Positions 6,467 through 14,865 of a stretch of DNA of 24,842 nt are shown in pieces (positions within the stretch are counted from its first letter, which is position 1; each line of letters opens with the position of its first letter). Source of the stretch: DATFUL01 sp041499035. Lineage in GTDB: Bacteria > Patescibacteriota > Microgenomatia > UBA8517. A program made the position numbers and the translations under genes. The stretch spans positions 1 to 24,842 of the forward strand of contig JBGQJK010000013.1 in NCBI GenBank assembly GCA_041499035.1, given 5' to 3'. Under the pieces are notes generated by a model. The model saw only the letters and a program-made list of their open reading frames with translations. It did no database searches and had not been told where the DNA came from.

Positions 6467-6483
6467 CTCTCTCTCTCTCTCTC
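6467..6483 (-). repeat. (GA)8.5 microsatellite upstream of the receiver gene
   Basis: Seventeen nt of alternating CT on the plus strand, GA in the sense of the receiver mRNA. It is the same length as the tract at 5970-5986. It lies just 5' of the Shine-Dalgarno hairpin in the leader and is followed by TAA in one frame, so it is probably not coding. It also sits in the upstream region of the DGR target gene. Confidence 0.8.
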
Positions 6484-6527
6484 AAAGTCAATGTTTGGGC
6501 GTCAGAACAGTCAATTTGAAGCTATTC

Positions 6528-6543
6528 TTGGCCTAAAAATGTG
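6528..6543 (+). repeat. Direct repeat copy 2 (TTGGCCTAAAAATGTG)
   Basis: The match to 5658-5672, including CTAT shortly before it in both copies. It ends in the GTG start codon of the DGR target gene. A related string, TTGGTCTAAAAATATG, precedes the gene at 4756, so this may instead be a translation-start element. Confidence 0.45.
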
Positions 6544-7119
6544 TTTCGGACTGTTCCGACAAGCCCTTCGCTTGACAATGACTATCTATTAATCTATACT
6601 CCGCCCATTATGTTTCGAGGTGACAGAGGAACAGGTAACGAACGGTTTTCTAACCTACCACAGTTCTCTCTCGAAGTTGGTGGAATAAATGGACCACGAC
6701 TTAAGAGCGAACTTTCTCGGGGTGGTGTTTACGTTTATTCTTGGGCAAGTGATCTGCTCGACAGTTTGCAAAAACCAGAAAGACAAGAACAGGTTTCCAC
6801 AGTCAAGTTTCACCTTCGCGATGTTGGTATTCGTGATTACGTGAGTGGCATGGACGGCTGGAATAAAGTAGTGAAGGCTGTTAGGAAAGAAGGATTAGAT
6901 CTTTGTCCACAACTTACCGCTCCAGAAATGGCTCGGCTTAATGCAAATATTATTGGCGAAGGTGAATATGTAGATATTCTTTCAAAACCCGTAGCGGGCC
7001 GCAACGGCAACCAGGACGTCTTTGCGCTGGATCGGCGTGGCGGCGAGCTCAGGCTGCATAGCGACGGGGCTGACGACGGGTGGGATCCTGGCCGCGTGGC
7101 TGTTGCCCGTCTTGGCTAA
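6541..7119 (+). CDS. DGR target protein with C-terminal variable region
   Basis: A 192-residue protein whose last 41 residues are encoded by the variable repeat. Residues 1-120 are unrecognised and lack a signal peptide or membrane span. Around residues 120-140 a GLDLCPQL segment resembles the conserved Leu-Cys-Pro stretch of small CPR-type DGR targets. The variable part has the alternating pattern of a C-type-lectin-like or related display fold, with a fixed Trp and a fixed AVARLG end. Comparison with the TR shows about 16 changed residues, mostly Asn, Lys or Glu positions becoming Asp, Gly, Arg or His. The start is GTG 6541; an in-frame stop at 6517 limits extension and no other start lies between. 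There is no Shine-Dalgarno. The ligand is unknown; in DGRs the target is usually a binding protein. Confidence 0.85.
   Translation: MFRTVPTSPSLDNDYLLIYTPPIMFRGDRGTGNERFSNLPQFSLEVGGINGPRLKSELSRGGVYVYSWASDLLDSLQKPERQEQVSTVKFHLRDVGIRDYVSGMDGWNKVVKAVRKEGLDLCPQLTAPEMARLNANIIGEGEYVDILSKPVAGRNGNQDVFALDRRGGELRLHSDGADDGWDPGRVAVARLG
6994..7115 (+). repeat. DGR variable repeat (VR)
   Basis: Aligns without gaps to the template repeat at 7421-7542 (offset 427). All 21 mismatches are at positions where the TR has A (17 to G, 4 to C, none to T); all non-A bases are identical. The last 19 nt (7097-7115) match the TR exactly and are GC-rich, the expected place for an initiation-of-mutagenic-homing (IMH) sequence. 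It ends two bases before the target stop codon. Confidence 0.95.
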
Positions 7120-7160
7120 GTATCTTAAGTTTTTTGTTTCTTCTTTAATACTTTGTTCCT

Positions 7161-7188
7161 TTGATTCTTTGCGTTTTTCGGCTATAAT
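7161..7188 (+). promoter_or_regulatory. Candidate promoter for the TR transcript
   Basis: TTGATT at 7161-7166, a 16-nt spacer, and a perfect TATAAT at 7183-7188. It lies after the target gene and before the TR, with a predicted start near 7195. There is no protein-coding gene on this strand before the TR, so the likely product is the TR RNA. Confidence 0.5.
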
Positions 7189-7420
7189 TTTTTTGGATAG
7201 GTTATATCGAACGGATACGTCTTTTCGAAACCTTTCCAGCACATATATGTTGAGAGCGTAAGAAGACTACGGTTTTCTTCGGGGGATGTATATGTTGCTT
7301 AAAAAAAGAAGATACTTGGTATGGGGTGCTCGCTGATTGCATATCACGAATAAAATACAGCTTTTGCCTTCTCCGTAAGGATTTGCAAAGGCAGTGGTTT
7401 TTTATGGCACGTCATACAAA

Positions 7421-7542
7421 ACGGACCGCAACGGCAACCAGAACGTCTTTGAACTGAATCGGAATGGCGGCAAGCTCAAGCTGAATAGCAACAGGGCTGA
7501 CAACGAATGGAATCCTGACAACATGGCTGTTGCCCGTCTTGG
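7421..7542 (+). repeat. DGR template repeat (TR)
   Basis: The 122-bp adenine-rich template. It contains 36 adenines, of which 21 differ in the VR. In the target frame it reads mainly AAC/AAT-rich codons (Asn), the usual design that lets adenine mutagenesis reach many amino acids without making stops. It sits 300 bp downstream of the VR in the same orientation and ends 6 bp before the stop codon of the convergent avd gene. Confidence 0.95.
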
Positions 7543-7548
7543 AAAGTG

Positions 7549-8971
<1,423 letters not shown>

Positions 8972-9062
8972 AAAGTGCTTTGATTTTATATTGCAAAAAC
9001 CCTATTGTTTATTTGAGGATTAAGAGTTGTTTAGCATTTAGCATGTATTAACGCTCCACTTG

Positions 9063-9091
9063 TTGACATCTGATATAGTTTGTATCATAAT
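9063..9091 (+). promoter_or_regulatory. Promoter of the type IV secretion operon
   Basis: TTGACA at 9063-9068, a 17-nt spacer, and CATAAT at 9086-9091. Predicted start near 9098, giving a leader of about 85 nt before the pilin-like gene. It is the only strong promoter seen ahead of the six-gene operon. Confidence 0.7.
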
Positions 9092-9112
9092 CACCCCAGT
9101 TTCAAAGAGCTG

Positions 9113-9134
9113 GCCCTCACAAAGGGGCTTTTTT
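9113..9134 (+). terminator. Attenuator-like terminator in the operon leader
   Basis: GCCCT (9113-9117) pairs with GGGGC (9124-9128), followed by T6 (9129-9134). It lies between the operon promoter and the Shine-Dalgarno of the first gene, so it would end most transcripts early unless bypassed. It may instead end a short transcript from upstream. Confidence 0.5.
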
Positions 9135-9184
9135 GTAACTAGACCTGCCACAATAACAAAGGATTTATTTATAAGGAGGCAGAT

Positions 9185-9520
9185 ATGAATAAAAAAATCA
9201 TTACTCTTTCTTCAGTCGCGATCACCGCGCTCATGTTTGCTTCCCCTGTGTATGCTGCGGCGGCCGATGTTACTTCAATTCAAACTTTCATCAAAAGTGT
9301 TATTCAAATACTGGTCACAATTGCCGGTCTTGTTGCTGCGGGATTCTTTGTCTGGGGTGGCATCGGCTATATTACAAGTTCCGGCAATCCGGAATCACTA
9401 GATCGTTCAAAGAAAACTATCTGGTACTCTGCAATCGGTTTGGCAATAGTTCTCGGCGCGTTTGTTCTCACCAACATTGTCTCTGGCCTGGCCACCACTG
9501 CTTTTGGTGCCACGCCATAA
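9185..9520 (+). CDS. TrbC/VirB2-like pilin
   Basis: A 111-residue pilin-like protein of the TrbC/VirB2 type. It has an N-terminal signal peptide (KKIITLSSVAITALMFASP, with likely cleavage after VYA) and two hydrophobic helices (about residues 42-65 and 82-105) joined by the short polar loop GYITSSGNPESLDRSKKT. This size and layout match conjugative pilin subunits. AAGGAGG ends 6 nt before the ATG, the best ribosome site in the operon, fitting a protein needed in many copies. It is the first gene of the operon. The mature pilus and its partner are not shown by the sequence. Confidence 0.8.
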   Translation: MNKKIITLSSVAITALMFASPVYAAAADVTSIQTFIKSVIQILVTIAGLVAAGFFVWGGIGYITSSGNPESLDRSKKTIWYSAIGLAIVLGAFVLTNIVSGLATTAFGATP

Positions 9521-9538
9521 AAAATATGCCCATATATT

Positions 9539-10819
9539 ATGCGGAAATTACTGCTTGCGATAAGTTTTACTCTTTCTGCACTCGTCTTTCCCCATGTCGT
9601 TCTTGCCGCCTCCTCAGTACCGGAAATTAGCGCCTTTTCCTCTGACACGCTAGCAATAATTACGATTATCGCCTCAGGTGCTGCCGTGTTCTTTTTACTT
9701 CGCGGGGGCTACATCTATATCACCTCAACAGGTAAACCCGAAGCGCTTGAAGATGCCAAGAAAACTATCCGGAATGCTCTCATTGGCCTTGTTCTGGTAC
9801 TGGCGGCAAACGGAATTGTGTCACTCCTTCAAGGCGCACTTGTAGGCAGTAGCAATACCGCAACCGTTGCCAATCTTCCACTTACCCAAATTGAAAGCGT
9901 TAAACCTGCCGAAGGTCTCACCCAAGTCCTCATTGATGCGGTCAACGGCTTTATTCAAAACATTGTGCAAAGCGCTACCAAACCTGTTGTAGATGGCATT
10001 ATGACGTTCCTTACCACCACACCTGAACTCCTTACCAATGCCACCATTGTTAAGTTCTGGCTCATCATGCTCGGGGTTACCGATACGCTCTTTGTTCTGG
10101 TTGTGGCACTCCTTGGACTTCAATTCATGAGCGCCTCGACGTTTGGGTTTGAAGAAATCGAGTTTAAACATCTTCTCCCTCGAATCGGACTGGCTTTCTT
10201 AGGTACGAATGTTTCACTCTTTCTGGCAGACTATGCAGTTAAAACCTGCAATGCTCTGGTTACCGGCGTAATTAACGCCACCGGAGGACTGGATCACGCT
10301 TGGATTACCAATGCCGTTACGATTACCAATCTAACCAACGGTACCGCGCCACTTATTACTCTGATATTTCTATTGCTATTCCTTATAATCGCTATCGTTC
10401 TTCTTCTTATGTACATCAGCCGCCTTATCATTATTGCTCTTGGCGCTGTACTTTCCCCGTTTGTATTTCTCCTTTGGACGATCCCAAAAACCGCCGACTT
10501 TGCCGAGATGGCAATGAAAGGCTACTTGGTATCGGTATTCACCATATTCTTCCATGTTGTTGCCATTCAGTTGGCCGCATCATTTCTTGCGCTTCCCGAA
10601 CAAACAGGCAACTCGCTTATCTCTATTGCCGTTGCCATTGGGTTACTACTCACCCTTCTTAAAATCCCCAGTTTTCTCATGCAGCTTATTCTTTTCTCCC
10701 GAGGGGTCGGCATGGTGAAACACATGGGAAGCCAGATTGTAAACGTTATGACTACCGACAAGTCTCAAAAAGGAATTACAGAAGCCGTTAAAACGCCCAG
10801 AAGGACGGTCAATCTATGA
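9539..10819 (+). CDS. VirB6/TrbL-like membrane protein with N-terminal pilin-like domain
   Basis: A 426-residue polytopic protein. The first 110 residues repeat the pilin layout of the preceding gene: signal peptide, hydrophobic helix, the loop RGGYIYITSTGKPEALEDAKKT and a second helix. The match to the loop of the preceding gene (GGIGYITSSGNPESLDRSKKT) is close, so this is a paralogous domain fused to the rest. From about residue 160 there are at least five long membrane helices, including LLLFLIIAIVLLLMYISRLI and SLISIAVAIGLLLTLLKIPS, typical of VirB6/TrbL inner-membrane channel components. There is no clear Shine-Dalgarno, and the gene follows the pilin gene by 18 nt, so translational coupling is likely. 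The stop overlaps the next start (ATGA). Confidence 0.75.
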   Translation: MRKLLLAISFTLSALVFPHVVLAASSVPEISAFSSDTLAIITIIASGAAVFFLLRGGYIYITSTGKPEALEDAKKTIRNALIGLVLVLAANGIVSLLQGALVGSSNTATVANLPLTQIESVKPAEGLTQVLIDAVNGFIQNIVQSATKPVVDGIMTFLTTTPELLTNATIVKFWLIMLGVTDTLFVLVVALLGLQFMSASTFGFEEIEFKHLLPRIGLAFLGTNVSLFLADYAVKTCNALVTGVINATGGLDHAWITNAVTITNLTNGTAPLITLIFLLLFLIIAIVLLLMYISRLIIIALGAVLSPFVFLLWTIPKTADFAEMAMKGYLVSVFTIFFHVVAIQLAASFLALPEQTGNSLISIAVAIGLLLTLLKIPSFLMQLILFSRGVGMVKHMGSQIVNVMTTDKSQKGITEAVKTPRRTVNL

Positions 10820-11292
10820 GAACTACTATTATTCCAGCCCAAATTACGACTATTGAGGACAAGATCGCGGGGTCCTTAAACTTTGCCCAGATTCTTCTTT
10901 TTATGGCACCCGTTCTTTTTGGAACATTGGTCTACACGATATTTCTGCCCTTTATGAAAATAACACCATACAAAATTGGTCTAGTTTTATTTGTCGCACT
11001 CATTTGTCTTGTCTTGGCCATCCGGGTAAAAGAGAAGATTGTGGCCGAGTGGCTTATCGTCCTTCTTCGTTACAAGCTGCGGCCAAAATACTATCTATTT
11101 AACAAAAATGACTTGGCCCAGCGTACGGTCGATCTGCCCTTTATCGAACCGGCTCAGAATCTCAAAAAAGTTCTAGTAAAAAATCAAAAGAAACTTGAGC
11201 GGGAGTTGTCCGTTAAAGAGCTTGTCAAACTTGAACAAGCCATGAGTTCAAGAAGACTCGCGGTTTCATTCCGTTTTGGAGGGAAAAGATGA
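10816..11292 (+). CDS. PrgI-family (VirB3-like) membrane protein
   Basis: A 158-residue protein of the PrgI type, the Gram-positive counterpart of VirB3. It begins TTIIPAQITTIEDKIAGSLN and has two membrane helices (about residues 28-47 and 54-72). The following stretch RYKLRPKYYLFNK is typical of the family, and the C-terminal tail is charged. PrgI/VirB3 proteins recruit the VirB4 ATPase to the inner membrane, and here the VirB4 genes follow directly. It overlaps both neighbours by four bases (ATGA), so translation is coupled. Confidence 0.8.
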   Translation: MRTTIIPAQITTIEDKIAGSLNFAQILLFMAPVLFGTLVYTIFLPFMKITPYKIGLVLFVALICLVLAIRVKEKIVAEWLIVLLRYKLRPKYYLFNKNDLAQRTVDLPFIEPAQNLKKVLVKNQKKLERELSVKELVKLEQAMSSRRLAVSFRFGGKR

Positions 11293-11915
11293 CTATGACA
11301 GGACTATTTTCTAAAACACACAGCCAACCTGCAAGGCATCAAATCCAGATTAAAAAAGTCGTGGATAATGTTCTAGTGTTGCCAAATCAGGAATACCGGA
11401 TAATTCTTGAAACCTCCTCCATTAACTTTGAGCTCAAAAGCGAAGAGGAACAGGATGTGATTATCGACAGCTTCCAGAATTTCCTAAACGCCCTACCGTG
11501 CCAAATGCAAATTCTCATTCGTGTACGGGAGATTGATATCGACAAGTATGTTGAAGATATCGCCAAGTTTAAAGACAAAGAAAAAGAAGCAGTTTACCGG
11601 AAGCAGATCGAAAGCTACAGTGCGTTTGTCAAAAAACTGGTCTCAGGCAACAGTATTCTTTCCCGCCGATTCTACATTATCCTGCCATATCACCACCCGG
11701 ATAAACATGAGGACTGGAAAGTTATTAAAGAACATCTGAATTTAAATCGCGACATTGTGATGAAAGGACTCGAGCGCATGCAGATGAAAGCACGCGAGCT
11801 CACGAGCCTAGAAGTTCTCAATCTCTTTTATACCTTCTACAACCCGGAATCGGTAAAAACCCAGGCAATTACCAAAGAAACGTTAACGGCGCTGTTCAAA
11901 TACAACTATGTTTAA
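11289..11915 (+). CDS. TraC-like N-terminal domain of VirB4, as a separate protein
   Basis: A 208-residue soluble protein resembling the N-terminal TraC-like domain usually found at the front of VirB4 ATPases: the strand QYRIILETSSINFELKSEE-like region, FQNFLNALPCQMQILIRVRE, and RRFYIILPYH. It has no Walker motifs. It overlaps the ATPase gene by 8 nt and probably works with it as the membrane-proximal half of a split VirB4. The start is ATG 11289 overlapping the preceding stop; ATG 11295 is also possible. The Shine-Dalgarno-like GGAGGGAAAAG lies just upstream. Confidence 0.75.
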   Translation: MTMTGLFSKTHSQPARHQIQIKKVVDNVLVLPNQEYRIILETSSINFELKSEEEQDVIIDSFQNFLNALPCQMQILIRVREIDIDKYVEDIAKFKDKEKEAVYRKQIESYSAFVKKLVSGNSILSRRFYIILPYHHPDKHEDWKVIKEHLNLNRDIVMKGLERMQMKARELTSLEVLNLFYTFYNPESVKTQAITKETLTALFKYNYV

Positions 11916-13707
11916 CCTTAAAAGAAAAATTAATCATCTGAAGCCAATCAAGAATTGGAAGAGACGAGAGAAACAAAGGCGGCTAGCCCACCAGGCGGTT
12001 AATATTACGTTTGGAGAGCAGGATCAGCTTGACCTCATCTCCTACGCGGGACTGAAGGAAGAATCAAGTTACTTAGAGATTAATGACACTTTTGTACGAA
12101 CCCTGTTTGTTTCGGGGTATCCATATGTTGCTTCTACCGGCTGGCTCTCCATGCTTATTAACTTCAACCACAATATTGACATCAACTACCACATTGAACA
12201 AATTGATCCCTTGATTGCCCTGCCCAAACTCAACCGCAAGATTACGGAGCTTGAATCTACCAAGCGCACCATGCTTAAAGAGGGACGGGTTATAGGGAGC
12301 GAAATCACTGATCCTCTGGAATCGGCTATGGAGCTGAAAGACAAGATCCAACGAGGTATGGAGAAACTTTTCCAAATTTCCATTTATATGACCTTGACAG
12401 CGGATAGCCTGGTAGGACTCAACAAAGTCACGAAGCTTTTGGAAACCGTTATGCAGACACGACTCTTCTACATTAAACCTGCCACATTCCAGCAGATTGA
12501 CGCCTTGCAATCCATTCTTCCCAGAGGTGAAAATAAGTTAGCACAAAAACGTAACTTGGACAGCTCGAGCGCCGCCTTAACCTTTCCGTTTGTTTCATCA
12601 GAACTCGTGCAGGAGTCGGGAATTCTTTATGGCATAAATAAATCCAATAATTCCCTTGTTATTATTGACCGCTTCAGTCTCAACAACGCCAACTCCATTA
12701 TTTTTGCCCAGAGTGGAAGCGGTAAGAGCTTTACGGCCAAAGTCGAGATTCTACGCCACCTCATGCAGGGCACGAAAGTCATCGTTATTGATCCCGAGCG
12801 TGAGTATAAACAGCTTGCCAAAAGCGTCAATGGCACCTATATTAAGCTCTCTAGTATTTCAAAAGAAAAGATCAATCCGTTTGACTACTCACAATCATCT
12901 GTGACCGGTGAGAATAGCCTTACCGAGCACATACAGGACCTCACCGAGCTTATTTCTCTGATGGTTGGGAGCCTTACCTCAGAGGAGCGGGCCGCGGTTG
13001 ACCGCGCACTTCTGCAAACTTACAAAAACATGGGGCTCTCTAAACGGAAAAATGGCAGAAAACCCAAAAAGATTGTCTATCCGGTGCTAAAAGATTTCTA
13101 CAAAGAACTCAAAGCCATGAAACATAAAGACCTCTGTGACCGGTTGGAACGCTTTGTCAAAGGTTCGCTTGCGGGAGTATTCGATTCCCAAACCAATATC
13201 GAACTCAATAACCGGCTCGTAGTCTTTGATATCAAAGATCTTAATGAATCCTTGAGGCAAATCATGATGATGGTGGTTGCCAACTTCGTCCACAGCGAAG
13301 TCAAACAAAATCCTCAGAAGCGTATGCTCGTCATTGATGAGGGCTGGATGCTCCTCCAAGAGCCGGAGAGTGCGAGGTTTATCTCAAGCCTTGTACGTCG
13401 TGCCAGAAAATATTATTTGGGTGTGACCATTATTACTCAACAGGCAAACGACTTCCTCTCGCAGGAGTACGGCAAAGCGATAGCCAGCCAGTCGTCCCTT
13501 CGTATTCTCATGCGCCAGGATACGACAACGATTAAAAAGGTTGCGGAAGAGTTTCATCTTTCCGCCTTTGAACAGCACTACCTATTAACCGGTGACAGGG
13601 GTGAAGCGCTTATTATAGCCGACCAAAACCATGTGGCTGTTAAGGTTGTTGCCTCGGAGGGAGAATATCCGCTTTTGACTACCGATCCTCGGGAGATTTA
13701 CTCCTGA
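11908..13707 (+). CDS. virB4: VirB4-type secretion ATPase
   Basis: A 599-residue cytoplasmic ATPase that powers pilus assembly and substrate transfer. Walker A AQSGSGKS lies near residues 266-273 and is followed by VIVIDPEREY, typical of VirB4. Walker B is MLVIDEGW near 473-480. The sensor segment TIITQQANDF and a late RILMRQD stretch are also present. The N-terminal 220 residues contain the rest of the VirB4 N-domain (TLFVSGYP-like FVRTLFVSGYPYVASTGW). It overlaps the TraC-like gene by 8 nt, and the M23 gene starts one base after its stop. Length is somewhat short for VirB4 (about 800) because the extreme N-domain is a separate gene. Confidence 0.92.
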   Translation: MFNLKRKINHLKPIKNWKRREKQRRLAHQAVNITFGEQDQLDLISYAGLKEESSYLEINDTFVRTLFVSGYPYVASTGWLSMLINFNHNIDINYHIEQIDPLIALPKLNRKITELESTKRTMLKEGRVIGSEITDPLESAMELKDKIQRGMEKLFQISIYMTLTADSLVGLNKVTKLLETVMQTRLFYIKPATFQQIDALQSILPRGENKLAQKRNLDSSSAALTFPFVSSELVQESGILYGINKSNNSLVIIDRFSLNNANSIIFAQSGSGKSFTAKVEILRHLMQGTKVIVIDPEREYKQLAKSVNGTYIKLSSISKEKINPFDYSQSSVTGENSLTEHIQDLTELISLMVGSLTSEERAAVDRALLQTYKNMGLSKRKNGRKPKKIVYPVLKDFYKELKAMKHKDLCDRLERFVKGSLAGVFDSQTNIELNNRLVVFDIKDLNESLRQIMMMVVANFVHSEVKQNPQKRMLVIDEGWMLLQEPESARFISSLVRRARKYYLGVTIITQQANDFLSQEYGKAIASQSSLRILMRQDTTTIKKVAEEFHLSAFEQHYLLTGDRGEALIIADQNHVAVKVVASEGEYPLLTTDPREIYS

Positions 13708-13708
13708 C

Positions 13709-14323
13709 ATGAACGCTAAAGTCCTCCTGACCCTCTGGTCATTTCGGAAAGAGCTCAAGTACGTTCTATTCGCATTTCTCACGATCCTCATGGTTCCGGT
13801 CATCGGAGTTATACTTCTTACCCAAGTAGGCATAAATATCATTTCGGACAAAATCGTACAAAGTAACCCCACGACGCAGGCAGTGGAGATAAAAGACCCG
13901 GTATCAGGCGACGTGGTCAAATCTATCAGCCCACAAGTCGTCTGGCCCGCCAAGGGCGTTATCACTCTTGAATTCGGTATTTCGGACTTGCCGTATCAAC
14001 CACTCCATACGGGAATTGATATCGCGGGGCCTTTTGACGAACCGATTAACCCTGCCATGAACGGTACCGTTGTTTATGCTGGAGAGATTTTCTGGGGCTA
14101 CGGCAAGCACATTATTATCGACAATGGAAATAACATAACCACCGTATATGCACATCTGGATAAAATATATGTGTATCCGGGGGAGAAGGTAACAATAACC
14201 GATACCATAGGCCTTGAGGGAGAAACCGGCTGGGCAACGGGCCCACATTTACATTTTGAGACGAGGATATATGGAATACCTGTGAACCCAAGAGTATTTT
14301 TGGGAAATGGGAATCCGCCATAG
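13709..14323 (+). CDS. Membrane-anchored M23 peptidase (LytM-type)
   Basis: A 204-residue endopeptidase expected to cut peptidoglycan cross-links. There is one membrane anchor at about residues 16-38 (VLFAFLTILMVPVIGVILL), then a linker and the M23 domain. Metal and catalytic motifs are complete: HTGID near residue 100-104, YAHLD near 147-151, and HLHFE near 179-183. The usual glycine-rich WGYGKHI and GETGWATGPH stretches are present. As the last gene of the secretion operon it likely makes a local opening in the cell wall for the apparatus, the role VirB1 or VirB1-like enzymes play elsewhere. It abuts the VirB4 stop, so it is co-translated. Confidence 0.88.
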   Translation: MNAKVLLTLWSFRKELKYVLFAFLTILMVPVIGVILLTQVGINIISDKIVQSNPTTQAVEIKDPVSGDVVKSISPQVVWPAKGVITLEFGISDLPYQPLHTGIDIAGPFDEPINPAMNGTVVYAGEIFWGYGKHIIIDNGNNITTVYAHLDKIYVYPGEKVTITDTIGLEGETGWATGPHLHFETRIYGIPVNPRVFLGNGNPP

Positions 14324-14344
14324 TAAGAATTTCTCATAAAGTTG

Positions 14345-14350
14345 TATAAT
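14345..14350 (+). promoter_or_regulatory. -10 box of the XRE regulator gene
   Basis: TATAAT 8 nt before ATG 14359, with no clear -35 and no Shine-Dalgarno. This predicts a nearly leaderless mRNA. Confidence 0.5.
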
Positions 14351-14358
14351 ATCAATAT

Positions 14359-14562
14359 ATGAATAGCCAAGACGTAGCTCTTTTTGGTAAACAAATCAAA
14401 GAGGCTAGAGAAAAACTAAACCTTACCCAAGCTGAAGTTGCCAAAAAAGCCGATATGACGGTCAATTATTACGCCATGATTGAACGCGGGGAGGTTAATC
14501 CATCATACGAAAAGATAAAAAGTATTGCCAGAGTACTGAAAATGAAGGTAACTATTTCGTAG
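14359..14562 (+). CDS. XRE-family helix-turn-helix regulator
   Basis: A 67-residue protein made only of a Cro/C1-type HTH: KQIKEAREKLNLTQAEVAKKADMT, then VNYYAMIERGEVNPSYEKIK, ending in the usual fifth helix. The recognition helix and the conserved ERGEVNPS turn are intact. With no other domain it is probably a dimeric repressor or the antitoxin-like part of a larger module. It follows the secretion operon by 35 nt but has its own -10 box. Its 3' end overlaps the convergent gene by 11 nt. The target is unknown; the secretion operon or itself are candidates. Confidence 0.85.
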   Translation: MNSQDVALFGKQIKEAREKLNLTQAEVAKKADMTVNYYAMIERGEVNPSYEKIKSIARVLKMKVTIS

Positions 14563-14839
14563 GCTTTGCCTGATCCATATTCTTCAGAGCATTTTGTGCA
14601 AACCGCTTCATCATATCTGCTAGTTGCTCTGCCCTATATTCGTTCGCATTCTCCGGATCGGTCTTCTTCAAGCTTTTCAAGGCTGCCTTAACTAAAAATT
14701 CTCTATTGGCCTCATCAAGCACAAATTGGTAGGTCTTGTCAGAAACTCTGCCGTATTTACCTTTCGCAAACGCATCCAGTTCATCCCAAGGCAACGTGTC
14801 AGAAAGGTTCACTAAAAAATCATCCATCACACTTTTCAT
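14552..14839 (-). CDS. Hypothetical helical protein
   Basis: A 95-residue unrecognised, charged, helical protein (MKSVMDDFLVNLSDTLPWDE...). The longer form from ATG 14857 is rejected because its codons 3-4 are themselves a TATAAT box (14851-14846) lying 6 nt before ATG 14839, which marks 14839 as the start of a leaderless mRNA. There are no membrane spans or cysteines. It contains KGKYGRVSDKTYQFVLDEAN, and the acidic and lysine-rich tail AQNALKNMDQAKPTK. It is convergent with the XRE gene with an 11-nt overlap at the 3' ends. Function unknown. Confidence 0.6.
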   Translation of the reverse strand: MKSVMDDFLVNLSDTLPWDELDAFAKGKYGRVSDKTYQFVLDEANREFLVKAALKSLKKTDPENANEYRAEQLADMMKRFAQNALKNMDQAKPTK

Positions 14840-14865
14840 GCCCCTATTATAGCCCAAGAGGTTGT

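Noticed and set aside
7022..7261. Overlapping open frames opposite or beside the VR and target gene
   Set aside because: They are shadows of the GC-rich VR and the T-rich downstream stretch, without ribosome sites or recognisable domains.
9113..9134. Reading the leader hairpin as the terminator of the RT gene
   Set aside because: It lies about 140 nt after the RT stop and downstream of a strong promoter, so it belongs more naturally to the secretion-operon leader, though it could also stop RT transcripts.
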